The position numbers and the translations under genes are program-made. Below, piece after piece: positions 36,781-45,253 of a stretch of DNA of 64,000 nucleotides. Under the pieces are notes generated by a model. The model was given only the letters and a program-made list of their open reading frames with translations, was not told the DNA's origin and did not search any database. Position 1 is the stretch's first letter, and every line of letters begins with the position of its first letter. The stretch comes from Reichenbachiella ulvae (lineage in GTDB: Bacteria > Bacteroidota > Bacteroidia > Cytophagales > Cyclobacteriaceae). The stretch spans positions 2,914,001-2,978,000 of the forward strand of contig NZ_JAOYOD010000001.1 in the NCBI RefSeq assembly GCF_025833875.1, in the 5' to 3' direction.

Positions 36781-36837
36781 TATCCATATCTTCAAATTGA
36801 TTGTCCATAATTCGAGTTGTTCATTTCTGTATCATTG
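36781..36837 (+). promoter_or_regulatory. Putative AraC operator and -7 box for the secreted GH43
   Basis: TATCCAT (36781-36787), 14 bp, TGTCCAT (36802-36808), 21 bp, then TATCATTG (36830-36837), one mismatch from TANNTTTG. Half-site spacing and box distance match exactly the sites upstream of the GH2 operon and the symporter. Confidence 0.6.
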
Positions 36838-36873
36838 AATTTCAATCATTTTTTAATAAAACCGTTTTATAAG

Positions 36874-39324
36874 ATGAAACAACTAAAGACTACTATTACT
36901 ATTCTTTTTACGGTGGCTATTTCGCTGATGTGTCACGTCAGCGCCTTTAGTCAGACGATCCAAAACGACGAGTTTTGGCATGACACGAACGGCAACCCCA
37001 TCTATTCACAAGGGGGAGGCGTTCTGAAAGTAGGCAACACCTACTACTGGTATGGGGCGAAGTACAGAGGTGCTGAGACCTATTACAACAACCCCTTTTC
37101 GGGCAAGAATGGCGACACTGAATTTCTCTCGATCACTTGTTATTCTTCAACTGATCTGGCCAATTGGACTTTTGAGGGAGACATGATCACGCCTGCTCAA
37201 GGACTACAAGCCGGATGGGTAGGTCGAATAGGTTGCGCCTATAACGAGCCTACAGGCAAGTATGTACTCATCGCTCAAATGTATCCCAACCTGGCATTTT
37301 GCACGAGTGATTCACCTACAGGTCCATTCACCCTGGCAGCTACTCAGACGTCCATCGGCAATGTGGTTAATGACATGACGGGTGACCAATCAGTATTTAC
37401 TGATGATGACGGGCAGGCCTACCTGGCTTTCTGCAATGTGCAAGGAAGAAACAACCAATACGTCGCACATCTCCGTCCTTCTGATTATTTGTATGTAGAA
37501 CCAGCCACTCGAATCCACAGAGCATCTTCAGGACGTGAAGGAAATGTCTTGTTCAAGCATAACGGCACCTATTACTTTATCTCATCTGATCTTCATGGCT
37601 GGAACACCTCACAGACTTACTTTATTACAGCCTCCAATATTTATGGTCCTTATTCCAATGAGTTTGTAATCCAGGGAACAGAAAATGATTACTCTCACGT
37701 AACACAGAGTGGGCTTGCATTTTCAGTCAATGGATCATCTGGATCTTTCGCCATGTTTGGAGGGGATCGCTGGGCAGACTTTGCCGGCAATGGCGTAGGG
37801 TACAATCAATGGATGCCGATTTCATTTAATGGCACCACCCCTATTTTTCATTCTCTAAGCCAATGGAACGTGAATGCATCAGCAGGTACCTGGTCTGTGG
37901 GTAGTGGCAACAATTACATCCTCAACCCTAACATTGAAGCGGATAGAATCAATGTAACTGATGTGACTGGCTGGCCAGGCTGGGTAGATAGTGGCAGCAA
38001 CCCTAACGGAAACCTTCAGGACAGCCATGATCCGGGACGCTTCTGTTTAGAGCAGTGGAGTTCCAGTGCTTATCAAGCCGGTATGTATCAGAACATTTCA
38101 TTGCCTAACGGCACCTATGACCTGAAAGCATGGGTAAAAAGCAGTGGTGGACAATCATTTGCACGAATCTATGCGAAGAATTATGGAGGAAGCGAAAGAC
38201 GCTATTCTATTAATCAATCCATAGGATCATGGACAGAAATCAGTATTCCAGATATCGAAGTGACCAACGGTTCGATTGAAGTGGGCGTGTACTCCAACGC
38301 CAGCGGTGGTCAGTGGATCAATGTGGACGACTTTAGTCTGATATCTACAGGAGGCGGAAACAATTGCCAGCCTACAGCCATCACAGCCTATGCGCAAGTG
38401 AATGGTGGATCGTGGCAAGGAAGCACGAACCTTACCGTTAATTCTGGAGACGAAATAAAGTTTGGCCCACAGCCTGTTTCGGGTGGATCATGGTCATGGA
38501 GTGGATGTGGCACATCAGGTTCATCACGTGAACAAACAATCTACCCGACAAGTTCATGCTCAGCAACAGCAACATTTACGAACAGCTGCGGCACACAAAG
38601 CTCTGTCACTTTTAACATAACTGTGCAGGGCAATTACTACCAAATACAAAACCGTGCTACTGGATTGTACCTTGATGGCATGGGACGCACCACTAATGGA
38701 GATCCCTGTGGGCAATATGCAAACACGACTCATGTCAATTCACAATGGGAATTGATAGACACAGGTGATGGATACAGTCAACTGAAAAACAGAGGTACTG
38801 GGTTATTCCTCGATGGTATGGGGCTGACCAACAATGGTGCGGACTGTGGGCAGTACGCTGACACGAATCATCCCAATTCGCACTGGGACCTGCAGCAGTA
38901 CAGCGGCAGCTACTACAGACTACAAAATCGAGGTACCGGACTATTCTTGGACGGAATGGGTTATACTGGCAATGGTGAAGTAGTAGGCCAATGGGCCAAC
39001 ACTACCAGCCAAAACGCACAGTGGCAATTGATCAATGTAGGCTCCAGTGCCCGTATGGGCAACGAAGTAAGCGAACCTCTCAACCAGACGGACAAGATCC
39101 AATTCTACCCCAACCCAGCAAACGATGTTTTGAATATCCAACTGGAGAACAATGATGGTTCGGCTCTAGCGAAGATTTTCAATATCTCTGGCCAGGTAGT
39201 TTTGAATAGTCAATTGACTGAACAGGTCAACTCTATTAACATTCAAGACTTTCAGGCTGGAACTTATTTCATAGAAGTAAGATCAACCTCAGGCATCAAC
39301 CGATTCAAGTTGATCAAGCAATAA
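36874..39324 (+). CDS. Secreted GH43 galactanase/arabinosidase with CBM, ricin-type domain and T9SS sorting domain
   Basis: ATG 36874 (MKQLKTTITILFTVAISLMC) gives a proper signal peptide; the ATG at 36817 adds 19 unlikely residues. Of 816 residues, ~28-340 are a GH43 five-bladed propeller (NPIYSQGGGVLKVGNTYYWY, CYSSTDLANWTFEG, GGDRWADFAGNGVGYNQW). Next come a CBM-like jelly-roll (~350-505), an Ig/PKD-like domain (~510-600), and three ~45-residue repeats of the QNRGTGLFLDGMG type forming a ricin-like beta-trefoil (~605-735). The end is a T9SS type A sorting domain (IQFYPNPANDVLNI to NRFKLIKQ). The relation to exo-beta-1,3-galactanase subfamilies is inferred. It is the only T9SS cargo seen here. 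Confidence 0.9.
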   Translation: MKQLKTTITILFTVAISLMCHVSAFSQTIQNDEFWHDTNGNPIYSQGGGVLKVGNTYYWYGAKYRGAETYYNNPFSGKNGDTEFLSITCYSSTDLANWTFEGDMITPAQGLQAGWVGRIGCAYNEPTGKYVLIAQMYPNLAFCTSDSPTGPFTLAATQTSIGNVVNDMTGDQSVFTDDDGQAYLAFCNVQGRNNQYVAHLRPSDYLYVEPATRIHRASSGREGNVLFKHNGTYYFISSDLHGWNTSQTYFITASNIYGPYSNEFVIQGTENDYSHVTQSGLAFSVNGSSGSFAMFGGDRWADFAGNGVGYNQWMPISFNGTTPIFHSLSQWNVNASAGTWSVGSGNNYILNPNIEADRINVTDVTGWPGWVDSGSNPNGNLQDSHDPGRFCLEQWSSSAYQAGMYQNISLPNGTYDLKAWVKSSGGQSFARIYAKNYGGSERRYSINQSIGSWTEISIPDIEVTNGSIEVGVYSNASGGQWINVDDFSLISTGGGNNCQPTAITAYAQVNGGSWQGSTNLTVNSGDEIKFGPQPVSGGSWSWSGCGTSGSSREQTIYPTSSCSATATFTNSCGTQSSVTFNITVQGNYYQIQNRATGLYLDGMGRTTNGDPCGQYANTTHVNSQWELIDTGDGYSQLKNRGTGLFLDGMGLTNNGADCGQYADTNHPNSHWDLQQYSGSYYRLQNRGTGLFLDGMGYTGNGEVVGQWANTTSQNAQWQLINVGSSARMGNEVSEPLNQTDKIQFYPNPANDVLNIQLENNDGSALAKIFNISGQVVLNSQLTEQVNSINIQDFQAGTYFIEVRSTSGINRFKLIKQ

Positions 39325-39363
39325 TGCTTTGCGAGTGAATTAGATTTCTCAAAACGATTATAT

Positions 39364-39399
39364 AAAAATGTCCACCTCATTAACTGGGTGGACATTTTT
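39364..39399. terminator. Bidirectional terminator between convergent units
   Basis: AAAAATGTCCACC (39364-39376) pairs fully with GGTGGACATTTTT (39387-39399) around a 10-nt loop. T-rich DNA follows on the plus strand and the A-rich left arm gives a U-rich end on the minus strand. It can end both the GH43 transcript and the long minus-strand operon. Confidence 0.85.
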
Positions 39400-39468
39400 T
39401 ATTTAGTACTGTTTGATCAGTATCAATGAGTCTTATATATGGAAACTCTTACATACTTAAGCTATCAA

Positions 39469-42400
39469 CTACTCTTGATACACTTCTATCTCAACAATAC
39501 TCAATATTCCTTCTGGAGGCTCTTCTTCTCTATACCCATCTTTCACCAGATCTTTTTTACCTGTGATCTCGACAATATTAAAAGCATCCTCATTGATCGT
39601 AGTACCGATGAGTTTGACGGTCAGGTTATCTCCTGAGACAGGTTCAAACGGAATCGTGATATAACCCAGGCTTCTTTCTGTATTGCCTTTGAACACCGTC
39701 TTGTCACCCACTTTTATTTCGATGGGGTAGCTCCTTCTTCGCCAAGAATTCATTTTCAACACTACCTCACTGACCTGGTAGCTTGAATCAAATTGGTATT
39801 TGATCCAACCTTGTTCTAGAATATTATTATTTGACCAATTGCTTAATTCATTGTCATCAAAACTCTGCCTGGCTTGATCACTATTGATTCCGGCTGTTGC
39901 AGAAACAATCTCAACTGGTACTCGGGTCACCTCATACGAAGGCTCCAGGGGTGTAGGACCTCTTTCCAGATTGGAAGGAAGGTCAGCCCCCGGTAGCTTA
40001 TCACTAAGTCCACCTTCTACCTCTATTGGTTGAGTCTTTAGTTTTATGGAAGCCGAATTGAGTCCTTCCGATTTTGCCGTCAGACTAATTTTACCAGCCT
40101 TGGTAGTCGACCGGATCAGCACTCTATTCACGCCCAGCTCTACTGGTAGCTTTTTAGATAGAATATAATTATCCGGCCCTTGTGCGATTCCTCCCAGCCA
40201 TTCTGCCTGACCGTCCAATGAAAAATCGATCTCATTAAAGGCAATTGGATTTCTGCGACCTTGTGCATCTACCACCTCCACTTCGATGAGGGCCATGTCT
40301 GCTCCATCGGCTTTAAATCCAGTCGGGTTTGTCAAAGTAGTCAAACGAATAGCCACCGGCTCACCTGCTGTTACATTTTCGTCCTCACAAACAGCCTTAC
40401 CCGACTCATCATAACCTACCACTTTAACCGAACCTTCTTCCCACTTGATATCCTCAAAGGTGAAAAGAAAATGATAGCTCCTTTCTCCAAAGCCCTTAGA
40501 CTTACCATTGACAAAAAGCTCAACCTTTTCTGCGGAGGAAACTGCATACATGTCTTTGACTGTTCCCTCTTTATAATTCCAGTGTCCCATAAGGTGGGCC
40601 ATTCGGCTCTCGGTATCTACCCAGCCATCCCACATCACCTGATGTGCATAGAAACCATCCTTCGGAATCCGCATCGGATCAGCCTCTCCACTTCTGCGGT
40701 AATTTTCAGCACCTCTATAGTGGGTATTGGTATCTGTAAAAATGATATTGACACCACCTGAACTCACTCTCTTTCCGGTACCTGGTCGTTCTCTCCAGTA
40801 GTCATACCATCGGATCACATCTTCTTTGGCATGAGAGTCCTGGTTTCGATTGTAAGGACTCGCATCTTTGACTTTGGTTCCATTGATATTGGTATGATCT
40901 GTCCCACCATCACCGTCTTTGTGATAGGGCGGGCTAAACTCATCCCAGTACTTTCTCAAGCCTTCGTCTCTGGAGTACTCAGTCGCCCAAAAGGGGATAT
41001 CTGCACTCTTGTTGATGTAAAGCATTTCACCTCCATATTCGGCCACTTCACTGTCCAGCATTTCGCGGCTACCTGCTGCCCGGCCTCCATATGGATCGTA
41101 TTGGTCACGCACATCTTTGAGTTCCTTCATGTGAACCTCGCTGATGCTTTCGTTCCCTCCTTCATAAAAGACAATACTGGGATTGTTTCGATTATAAATG
41201 ATCGCATCTCTCATCAGTTCAACCCTTTGCTCCCATTGTCTCCCTTTCACGTCTTTTTCTGCATCACCTGCAGGCATGGCCTGCATCAAACCTACCCGAT
41301 CACAGGACTCCACATCCTGCTTCCAGGGTGTCACATGCATCCATCGTACCAGGTTGGCATTGGTTTCTACCATGAGTCGATTGCTATAGTCGCTGAGCCA
41401 GGCAGGAACACTCATACCCACCGCCGGCCATTCGTTACTTGTGCGCTGCGCGTATCCTTTGACCATAATCACTCGGTCATTCAACTTGATCATGCCATTG
41501 GCAAATTCAGTTTTGCGAAAACCTGTAGTAGTCTTCACCTCATCTATCACTTGGCCGTCCATCTTTAGTCTTGTGTAAACATCGTAGAGATATCCATATC
41601 CCCAACTCCAAAAATTGAGACCCTCAACCATTGCAGAAGCCTTTGCTGTGGCTACTCCACCGGGAGATATCGTTACACTGTTTCCATCCATCACCTTGAT
41701 GGTTTCCCCATCCATATCCCGTATTTCCACCTGATATTGAAAGGTTTTTGCTACTGCATATTCATTCTTTACTTGAGATTCGGCAAAGATGACGGCTTTA
41801 CGCCCAGGGATATCAAATTCGCGTGCATATACATATACGCCAGTGGTCCCTAAGGTAGAGAATAGAGGAAGAGTCTGGTACAACCTATCTGAAACATGCA
41901 GATACACATTTTTAGGAAGTCCGCCGTAGTTGGCATTGAAATTATCGTTGTTCCATTGATGTTTCACGCCTGTGTGAAGTTCCTTATAATCCCAGGAATT
42001 GTCTGTTCGGACAGCCAGGGTGTTGCTTTCCGAACCAAAATTGACCAGTTCACTGATATCAAAGCCAAAAGCCATCACACCATTGTCGTGGTGACCAATG
42101 TATTGGCCATTTACATAAAAATCTCCGCCCTGTCTCACTCCTTCAAATTCCAAAAACACCTTTTTTCCTTCAAGGTCTTTAGGCAATTGGAATTGTTTGC
42201 GATACCAGGCTATACCTGTACTCAGGTTATGAATGTCATTTTTGTAAGCCTCGTTTTCATTCCATGCATAGGGCAGTGTCACTTCTTTCCACTGGTCGTC
42301 GTTGTGACCTACCTTTTCAGCCCCTTCTGGATCACCTACAAGCAGTTTCCACTCTTGATTAAAATTGTATTTCGTCCGCAAATCTGCAGAAGGGTTCTGA

Positions 42401-42480
42401 GCGCCCCCTTCTGAAAAATAGAATAGCGTCAATACTAGTCCTAATAAGGCTTTCAATTTTATACTTTCCAGAAATTTCAT
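39469..42480 (-). CDS. GH2-family glycoside hydrolase with C-terminal F5/8-type-like domain
   Basis: ATG 42480 (MKFLESIKLKALLGLVLTLF) is preferred for the signal peptide; ATG 42495 is also in frame. It has 1003 residues: jelly-roll (FNQEWKLLVGDPEGAEKVGH, GIAWYRKQF), Ig-like domain, TIM barrel with acid/base Glu in FYEGGNESIS (~443) and nucleophile Glu in PFWATEYSRDEG (~500), then Ig-like DUF4982-type domains. The last ~150 residues (INSDQARQSFDDNELSNWSN) look like a discoidin-type carbohydrate-binding domain. It is the promoter-distal last gene of the long minus operon and probably acts in the periplasm on beta-galactosides or related residues. Confidence 0.88.
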   Translation of the reverse strand: MKFLESIKLKALLGLVLTLFYFSEGGAQNPSADLRTKYNFNQEWKLLVGDPEGAEKVGHNDDQWKEVTLPYAWNENEAYKNDIHNLSTGIAWYRKQFQLPKDLEGKKVFLEFEGVRQGGDFYVNGQYIGHHDNGVMAFGFDISELVNFGSESNTLAVRTDNSWDYKELHTGVKHQWNNDNFNANYGGLPKNVYLHVSDRLYQTLPLFSTLGTTGVYVYAREFDIPGRKAVIFAESQVKNEYAVAKTFQYQVEIRDMDGETIKVMDGNSVTISPGGVATAKASAMVEGLNFWSWGYGYLYDVYTRLKMDGQVIDEVKTTTGFRKTEFANGMIKLNDRVIMVKGYAQRTSNEWPAVGMSVPAWLSDYSNRLMVETNANLVRWMHVTPWKQDVESCDRVGLMQAMPAGDAEKDVKGRQWEQRVELMRDAIIYNRNNPSIVFYEGGNESISEVHMKELKDVRDQYDPYGGRAAGSREMLDSEVAEYGGEMLYINKSADIPFWATEYSRDEGLRKYWDEFSPPYHKDGDGGTDHTNINGTKVKDASPYNRNQDSHAKEDVIRWYDYWRERPGTGKRVSSGGVNIIFTDTNTHYRGAENYRRSGEADPMRIPKDGFYAHQVMWDGWVDTESRMAHLMGHWNYKEGTVKDMYAVSSAEKVELFVNGKSKGFGERSYHFLFTFEDIKWEEGSVKVVGYDESGKAVCEDENVTAGEPVAIRLTTLTNPTGFKADGADMALIEVEVVDAQGRRNPIAFNEIDFSLDGQAEWLGGIAQGPDNYILSKKLPVELGVNRVLIRSTTKAGKISLTAKSEGLNSASIKLKTQPIEVEGGLSDKLPGADLPSNLERGPTPLEPSYEVTRVPVEIVSATAGINSDQARQSFDDNELSNWSNNNILEQGWIKYQFDSSYQVSEVVLKMNSWRRRSYPIEIKVGDKTVFKGNTERSLGYITIPFEPVSGDNLTVKLIGTTINEDAFNIVEITGKKDLVKDGYREEEPPEGILSIVEIEVYQE

Positions 42481-42506
42481 AATACAGTCTTTCATTCAAA
42501 AAGGAA

Positions 42507-43826
42507 TCAAGGTATGGGGATGACACAAATATTCATCGATCGGCCATCCTCGGACAGCATGGCCGATTGGATTTCAATTTTCGTCCCATCCGGACTAAAA
42601 GTTGGGTGAGGATGATCTGCAGCGGTCGATTTATGTCCAGTAGATAAAAGGGTCATTTCTCTTGTGTCCCGATCTATCAAATAGATATTTCGGCTAAAAT
42701 CATCACCCACGGCATACTTCCCATCAGAAGAGCCATGTACATGCCACAGTCCGCTACCTTCCTTGGTCTGACCGGCAATAGTCATCTCTCTTGTGTTGAT
42801 ATTGACGATACCAAGCCCGGTTGGCTTCTCCCTGGTACCGCAAGGGCCCCATTCAGTTTCTTGTCCAGGATTGGCACCTTTCACATCCGTTCCCTCTGGT
42901 TTTTCCCCGGTAGATTCTGGGATTTTGCGATGTCCCATGATGGCGATTGCTACTTCATCCTTGCCTATTACTGCCTCATGTGTGACCCATTCGTACGGAG
43001 ACTCTGGATATAAGGGACGCAAACCTGTGCCGTCTGAATTAACGATCCAAGTACGCTGTGGCGATTTCCCACCCGTTTCCCAGCAAAAAATAATCTGACC
43101 AGGCACCCATGGGTTAGATTGAATATGCCCAACCTGAAAAGGAACAGAAACCACATATTTCACCTCTCCTGTTTTGACATTCATGCCCGCTATTCCACCA
43201 GGGCCGGCCCCCATATTCCTGGGACCAAAATCTTCTTCAATTTCCGTCCCCTCTGGCAAATTCTTTAGAGCAGCTTCGCGTCCAGCTCTGAACCAAACCC
43301 ACTCTTCATCCGCATCTAAGGCCATGTCTCCGCTCGCTCCTAACTCCGAAGGGGTCGTCCCACAAACGCGCTGATATTTCCTGGCCGATTTGAGTTTTCC
43401 TGATGCGCTGTCAGCGAATAGCTTTTCCAGATCGACCTCCACTACGTCCATTGCATCATCAGTTGATTTTCGCATGAAGTAAAGCTTCATGGATTTTCTG
43501 GCGACACAGAGCATGCGATAGTAGCCTCCTTCGGTCACTTGTACGATATCTCCTGTTTCTTCATTTACAGCCATCGCCTCACCTTTGACCCGATTGGAGC
43601 GAAAAACCACCCACTTCCCATCAGCAGTCCATTGATTGTGAGTCGGATATATCTTAGAGTCTCCTGCCGGGGTACTGGTGAGGAATATCAGCTCGTTTCC
43701 AGTCACAGGATCCTTGATCACTTTTCTTTCGGATGGAAAACGAGTCCCAATCTGACTGAAAGCCAACCCAGAAGTGGCTACTATGACGGTTACTAGTAGT
43801 ATTGCTTGTAATGTTGCTTTTATCAT
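42507..43826 (-). CDS. PL22-like beta-propeller lyase (oligogalacturonate lyase-related)
   Basis: 439 residues with a signal peptide ending SGLAFSQ. Repeating blades of WD40/TolB type are seen: THNQWTADGKWVVFRSNR, RTWIVNSDGTGLRPLYPESP, WHVHGSSDGKYAVGDD, DHPHPTFSPDGTKIEIQS. The THEAVIGKDEVA and DHPHP segments resemble the His-rich metal and catalytic regions of oligogalacturonate lyases (PL22). These split unsaturated or short galacturonides by beta-elimination. A rhamnose-glucuronate lyase of another propeller family is the main alternative given the rhamnosidase nearby. Family assignment is from motif likeness only. Confidence 0.65.
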   Translation of the reverse strand: MIKATLQAILLVTVIVATSGLAFSQIGTRFPSERKVIKDPVTGNELIFLTSTPAGDSKIYPTHNQWTADGKWVVFRSNRVKGEAMAVNEETGDIVQVTEGGYYRMLCVARKSMKLYFMRKSTDDAMDVVEVDLEKLFADSASGKLKSARKYQRVCGTTPSELGASGDMALDADEEWVWFRAGREAALKNLPEGTEIEEDFGPRNMGAGPGGIAGMNVKTGEVKYVVSVPFQVGHIQSNPWVPGQIIFCWETGGKSPQRTWIVNSDGTGLRPLYPESPYEWVTHEAVIGKDEVAIAIMGHRKIPESTGEKPEGTDVKGANPGQETEWGPCGTREKPTGLGIVNINTREMTIAGQTKEGSGLWHVHGSSDGKYAVGDDFSRNIYLIDRDTREMTLLSTGHKSTAADHPHPTFSPDGTKIEIQSAMLSEDGRSMNICVIPIP

Positions 43827-43837
43827 AGTCTCAAGAA

Positions 43838-45229
43838 TTACTGTTCGCTAAAAATAGGTTCGTCAGTGTTGATTTCCTGATTGTAAAACTGCACCGCACT
43901 GTCATTCATTTTTGGATAGTTTTGATCCAACAGCGTGATCATCTCAGCACCTGCCAACAGCACTGGACCATAGCCATGAGCCGCATAAACATTGACAGGA
44001 CGGTAGTAATAAAACGCCGGATCGAACCCCATCCCTGTTCCTACACAAGTGCCTTCCACCTGTCCTCTTGCATTTACCTTGGAGGCAATGGCATTCCATG
44101 CCAGACAAACCATCGGGCCATAAGCTTTTGCATCTACATATCCTCTGTTGATCGCTCGAGCTATCGAATAGGTAAATATGGCCGTAGCAGACGTTTCCAG
44201 ATAAGAATCATTTCTATCTAGCAACTGATGCCAAAATCCTGATCCAGATTGATATTGGGATAAACCGTAAATATGCTTCTGCAGATACTCCAGCACTTTA
44301 TCTCTTCCTTTGTAATCCTCTGGCAATACTTCCAACAACTCGACCATCGTCATGATCGCCCATCCGTTAGCTCTGCCCCAGTGAAACTGTGGGTGCTCCT
44401 TCATATCTATGATATAGGCATGCATGTACAGCCCTTTCTCATGATTGAACATACGGTCAGAAAACTGAATGACCTGTTTTACCGCATCGTCAAAGTAGCG
44501 ATTGTCCCCGCTATACTGTCCCATTTGTGCCAAAGCAGGCACGCTCATAAATAAATCGTCCAACCAAAGCGAATTTTTCATAGGACGATTTCTGGCAAGC
44601 GTACCATCTTCCAGTCTCAGCTCTTTATTGCTGATGTAGTCCATATAATTTGTAATCATCGGATCCAACTCTCCCTCAAAGCCATAGTCCTTAGATTTGA
44701 TCATGGCAGCACACATGGCACCTGCATCATCCAGTGCGTGAGGGTGCAACACCGACCTGATCGGATGACGAAAACCAGATTGCTTTTGCTCAAGCTTCAT
44801 TACCTGTGGATACAACTCCGCCAAAAGGTTCATTCTATCCAAGGTGTATTTGGCATATTTAGGATCATCGGTATTTTGAGAGGCGAGCAGCATACCCGCG
44901 TATGTCACTCCCCACTCATAACTTACCGGTCTGAAGTCCCCCTGTTCGAAGGCTATCTTTTGATCCGACTTGATTTTATTGATTTTTTCAATCTTTTCTC
45001 CTGTTCCCAGATCTATGACTACCGAAGGAGTAGTGCTTTCCAGGTATTCATACACCCTATCGAGCGTAGCTACAATGGACTCCTCCGAAGGAATACCGTA
45101 AGGCGTGTCATAATCGGGTTTGGACAGGTGCAAAGGCGTGTTTACGTCGTTGGCTTTTTGCGCCTGAACAGTAGTAAATGCTGACGCGATAGCCAGCATC
45201 AGAATGAATGAATTTATTTTCTTTAACAT
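43838..45229 (-). CDS. GH105 unsaturated uronyl hydrolase
   Basis: 463 residues with a signal peptide (LMLAIASAFTTVQAQ). It shows the (alpha/alpha)6 barrel pattern of GH105/GH88: SVLHPHALDDAGAMCAAMIK, SLWLDDLFMSVPALAQMG with the catalytic Asp (~223), WGRANGWAIMTMVELL and SGFWHQLLDRNDSYLETSAT. Such enzymes remove the 4,5-unsaturated galacturonate or glucuronate left by lyases. It is placed 12 bp before the PL22-like gene in the operon, which fits a lyase-then-hydrolase route. It is distinct from the shorter GH105 at 56591-57793. Confidence 0.9.
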   Translation of the reverse strand: MLKKINSFILMLAIASAFTTVQAQKANDVNTPLHLSKPDYDTPYGIPSEESIVATLDRVYEYLESTTPSVVIDLGTGEKIEKINKIKSDQKIAFEQGDFRPVSYEWGVTYAGMLLASQNTDDPKYAKYTLDRMNLLAELYPQVMKLEQKQSGFRHPIRSVLHPHALDDAGAMCAAMIKSKDYGFEGELDPMITNYMDYISNKELRLEDGTLARNRPMKNSLWLDDLFMSVPALAQMGQYSGDNRYFDDAVKQVIQFSDRMFNHEKGLYMHAYIIDMKEHPQFHWGRANGWAIMTMVELLEVLPEDYKGRDKVLEYLQKHIYGLSQYQSGSGFWHQLLDRNDSYLETSATAIFTYSIARAINRGYVDAKAYGPMVCLAWNAIASKVNARGQVEGTCVGTGMGFDPAFYYYRPVNVYAAHGYGPVLLAGAEMITLLDQNYPKMNDSAVQFYNQEINTDEPIFSEQ

Positions 45230-45253
45230 TACTGAAAGATTTTATTTCGTTAA

